The position numbers and the translations under genes were made by a program. The notes under the pieces were generated by a model, which was not told the DNA's origin, ran no database searches, and saw nothing but the letters and a program-made list of their open reading frames with translations. 64,000 nucleotides of DNA from Bacteroides propionicigenes (GTDB lineage: Bacteria; Bacteroidota; Bacteroidia; Bacteroidales; Bacteroidaceae): the NCBI RefSeq assembly GCF_018390535.1, contig NZ_JAHBBW010000015.1:44639-108638 (forward strand). Direction: 5' to 3'. Below are positions 61,499-64,000 of the stretch, one piece after another. Every line of letters starts with the position of its first letter. Positions within the stretch are counted from its first letter, which is position 1.

Positions 61499-62558
61499 GT
61501 TAGTGTTTTTGATAAATTCTTTGCACAATACAGGTGGTACTGAACGTATGACCACCTTGTTAGCAAATTATTGGGCAAATAAGGGAGGTGTGTCTGTTTG
61601 CATTGTTTCTATTCATAAGGGAGAAAAACCTTTTTTTGAATTGTCTAATGAAGTGAAAATATATTATATAAAGAAGTCAAGGAAATCTAATATATACATA
61701 GGATATCTCCCTAATTTATTTAAAGTAAGAAAGATAGCTCGGAATATCCAACCGGATTACTGGATTGATGTATGCAGTGCGATGTCTTTAATTAGTATTC
61801 CTGCTTTGATAGGTATGAATATACGTATTTTAAGTTGGGAACATTTTAATGCTAATGTTGAGTGGAATCCTATAACTTCAAATTTGGCTCGTAGATTGGC
61901 TGCTCGCTATGCGGAGAAAATAGTAGTATTAACACAAGATGATAAATCTATTTTCAAGATGCGTTATCATGCTGATAATGTCGTTTGCATCCCTAATCCT
62001 ATAACTATTAGGGTAGACAAACCTTCTCCATTGGATGTCAGATGCGTGTTGGCAATAGGACGTTTTACTTACCAAAAGGGTTTTGATATGCTTATTGATG
62101 CGTGGGCTTTGACTAAATGTCGAAAGGAAGGCTGGCAACTTCGCATTGTAGGTGGAGGTGAATTGGAAAGTAGTCTGAGAAAGCAAGCTTTATGTTTAAA
62201 TTTAGATTCTATTGTTTTTGAACCTTTTTGTCAGGATGTTATATCTCTTTACCGAAATGCATCTATGTATGTAATGTCATCACGATTTGAAGGTCTGCCA
62301 TTGGTTCTTATTGAGGCTTTGGCTATGGGATTGCCTATCGTAAGTTTTGATTGTGAAACAGGTCCTAAAGATATAGTTGATAATGGTGTTAACGGTGTAT
62401 TAGTACCTACTGGTGATGTTGAAATGCTTGCGAAAGAGATAGATGAGTTAGCTGGTAATGTTGCACGTCAGCATTTATATGCAAAGCATGCTTTGACGAA
62501 AAGTGAAGAGTTTAAAGTGGAAAAGATAATTCATTTGTGGGAAAAACTCATTAAATAA
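61491..62558 (+). CDS. GT4 family glycosyltransferase
   Basis: A 355-residue GT-B enzyme. The N-terminal loop NTGGTERMTTLLANYW, the inter-domain AIGRFTYQKGFDMLIDAW and the donor-site SSRFEGLPLVLIEALAMG are clear GT4 features. It overlaps the preceding and following genes (8 bp and 1 bp), consistent with tight translational coupling in the operon. Confidence 0.91.
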   Translation: MRKLVFLINSLHNTGGTERMTTLLANYWANKGGVSVCIVSIHKGEKPFFELSNEVKIYYIKKSRKSNIYIGYLPNLFKVRKIARNIQPDYWIDVCSAMSLISIPALIGMNIRILSWEHFNANVEWNPITSNLARRLAARYAEKIVVLTQDDKSIFKMRYHADNVVCIPNPITIRVDKPSPLDVRCVLAIGRFTYQKGFDMLIDAWALTKCRKEGWQLRIVGGGELESSLRKQALCLNLDSIVFEPFCQDVISLYRNASMYVMSSRFEGLPLVLIEALAMGLPIVSFDCETGPKDIVDNGVNGVLVPTGDVEMLAKEIDELAGNVARQHLYAKHALTKSEEFKVEKIIHLWEKLIK

Positions 62559-63640
62559 TGAGTGCTTATCTTTTGCTTTTTTCATGGCTTGTTTTCATGT
62601 CTTTTTCCGGTTTGTATAATTCTGGTAGGAAGATAAGGCTTTTAATTTATTCCCTTTCTGTTCTTGTTCTTATTTTGTTTGCTGGATTACGAGGACATAA
62701 TGTAGGTTTTGATTATGAAAGCTATGAAAACATATTTGAGGATTCAGATGATATTCTTCAAGTGTCATTGTTGGAGCCAGCTTTTAAATTATGGGTATGG
62801 TTTTGGAAACCTTTCGCTAGCTTTCAATTGTTCTTATTGGCAACAGCTGTTTTGGCAGTCTCTTTGAAAGTTTTTTTTATTCACAAATATTCTTTTTATC
62901 CATTAGTTAGTCTGGTAGTTTATTTTGTCACGATTCTGCTGATAAACGATATGGGGCAAATTCGCTATGGGCTGGCGATGAGCCTTATGTTATTGTTTTT
63001 TCACGAAATAGTGAGATCGCATATAAAAAAAGCATTTTTCTTTTTTTTTCTGGCTGTTCTTTTTCACTATTCTGCTCTTATAGCGCTTCCGGCACTGCTG
63101 TTGAGAAGACACGTATTTACCAGAAAACAGGTACTGTTTCTGTTCTGTGTTTTCTTTAGTTTCTATATATTTAGTATTAACGATTTGTTACAGTGGAGTA
63201 TGGCATACATTCCGTTTCCGCATATACAGTCAAAAATCCAGTTTTATACGGCTTATACGGATACTTATGGGAAAAGTTTGGGGCTGAATATTTCTTTCTT
63301 ATTGCGAAGCATCATCTTATTCATGCTTTTTGGGTGTAAAAGTAATGCCAAAGTAGATTCCTACACATGGAATTTTCTGTTTAATATGTATTTCTGCGGT
63401 GTACTGATTTATATGATGTTTAATTCTAACTCCGAATTTGCCACTCGTGGGTCTGGATATTTCAAGATTTTGGAATTGGTTATTTTACCATTATTCATTT
63501 ATGTGTCCCGCGGTTTCCGCAACAAGCTATTGATATGGCTTTTTATTATGATGTATTGTCTTTATTCTTTAAGTAAGATACTTTTCGATACCGAGTTTGG
63601 TGGTCCTTATCTGCCTTATTCCAATGTTTTATTCGATTGA
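62558..63640 (+). CDS. EpsG-family polysaccharide polymerase (Wzy-like)
   Basis: A 360-residue integral membrane protein with about 9-11 TM helices. The EpsG-type start LFAGLRGHNVGFDYESYENIF and the loop NDMGQIRYGLAMSLMLLFFHE support the family. It should join flipped repeat units into polymer in the periplasm. A+T-rich like its neighbours. Confidence 0.88.
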   Translation: MSAYLLLFSWLVFMSFSGLYNSGRKIRLLIYSLSVLVLILFAGLRGHNVGFDYESYENIFEDSDDILQVSLLEPAFKLWVWFWKPFASFQLFLLATAVLAVSLKVFFIHKYSFYPLVSLVVYFVTILLINDMGQIRYGLAMSLMLLFFHEIVRSHIKKAFFFFFLAVLFHYSALIALPALLLRRHVFTRKQVLFLFCVFFSFYIFSINDLLQWSMAYIPFPHIQSKIQFYTAYTDTYGKSLGLNISFLLRSIILFMLFGCKSNAKVDSYTWNFLFNMYFCGVLIYMMFNSNSEFATRGSGYFKILELVILPLFIYVSRGFRNKLLIWLFIMMYCLYSLSKILFDTEFGGPYLPYSNVLFD

Positions 63641-63646
63641 ACTGAT

Positions 63647-63949
63647 ATGTGTAAATCTCGTATTCTTCTGGTAGAAGGCAGAAGAACGGTGGGTGGTGGA
63701 CAAATTATGAGCCGTAGAATTTGTGATGTACTTTCTACGAATTATGACATAGCCGTTTTTTTGCCGGATGGTGAAAGTCCGTTAGCTGAGTTGTTGCAAG
63801 ATTATTCCTTACATCGTTACCCAATGCTGGAATATCACAGCGGGAAAAAAGGAGTGAGCGATGTGTGCCGTTTTATATATACCTCAAATCCGCAACTAAG
63901 CTCTTCAGCGTCCTTCTTGCGTCTAAACGTCCTCTCATCACTGAATTAG
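63647..63949 (+). pseudogene. Glycosyltransferase fragment (GT4-like N-terminus), interrupted
   Basis: The first 75-80 residues (RILLVEGRRTVGGGQIMSRRIC, then YDIAVFLPDGESPL) look like the acceptor domain of a GT4 enzyme. From about 63880 the sequence no longer resembles one and the frame stops at 63949. A different frame (from 63865 on) is open to the window edge and reads SATKLFSVLLASKRPLITEL; I do not recognise it. An insertion, recombination junction or assembly boundary near 63880 is possible. Confidence 0.6.
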
Positions 63950-64000
63950 CAGATAAATTGAGGCTGAAATACCCACTTCTGCCCACAATATCCCCTTGCC

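Overview
The window is from a Bacteroidales chromosome, most likely a human-gut Bacteroides. The signs are SusC/SusD pairs, a hybrid two-component sensor, promoters with a TAnnTTTG -7 box, UpxY/UpxZ capsule regulators, and core genes of Bacteroides type. It contains no rRNA, tRNA or CRISPR array.

Region 1 (1-18.7 kb) is mostly housekeeping: the 3' end of tsf, an SUI1-type initiation factor, rex, an FAH-family hydrolase, ispF, a GH28 lipoprotein, an OprP-like porin, an HU-like protein, mnmA, a subtilisin, xseA/xseB, ilvE, an MBL hydrolase, trmB, an Mrp ATPase, a GH109-like oxidoreductase and a TlpA-like thioredoxin. A striking array of three palindromes at a 23-bp period lies between the HU-like gene and mnmA.

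Region 2 (18.7-40.6 kb) is a heparin/heparan sulfate utilisation locus. A hybrid sensor (35153-39217) and a PL13 heparin lyase (39388-40572) are divergent. Downstream of the sensor, on the minus strand, run a surface glycan-binding protein, SusC, SusD, GH88, PL12, a serine-type sulfatase, a PHP/DUF3604 protein, a ROK kinase and an MFS importer, ending at a perfect 17-bp terminator hairpin. By inference, surface lyases cut the chain, SusCD imports oligosaccharides, periplasmic enzymes trim them, and MFS/ROK import and phosphorylate the sugar. The MFS gene carries a 1-bp frameshift. The role of the DUF3604 protein is unknown.

Region 3 (40.5-48.5 kb) holds a TolC/HlyD/two-permease efflux operon without an ATPase gene, a coiled-coil membrane protein, mdh, and a tricorn-like protease gene reduced by a large internal in-frame deletion.

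Region 4 (48.5-64 kb) is a capsular polysaccharide locus. Upstream of upxY is a 198-bp segment bounded by near-identical inverted repeats with an ACG-TT-CGT core. The only full-consensus promoter in it points away from the capsule genes, so this copy appears to be OFF. Then come upxY, upxZ, the initiating sugar transferase, a lone nucleotidyltransferase, a flippase and two glycosyltransferases. A mostly antisense module follows (amidase, 35-aa smalltalk protein, HU-like, DUF4248, DUF3987, VirE-N/BT4734-like, frameshifted XRE regulator). The capsule genes then resume (GT32, GT2, GT4, EpsG-type polymerase, truncated GT4). Repeats at 52936/55253 and 56825/58291 suggest recombination has shaped this locus.
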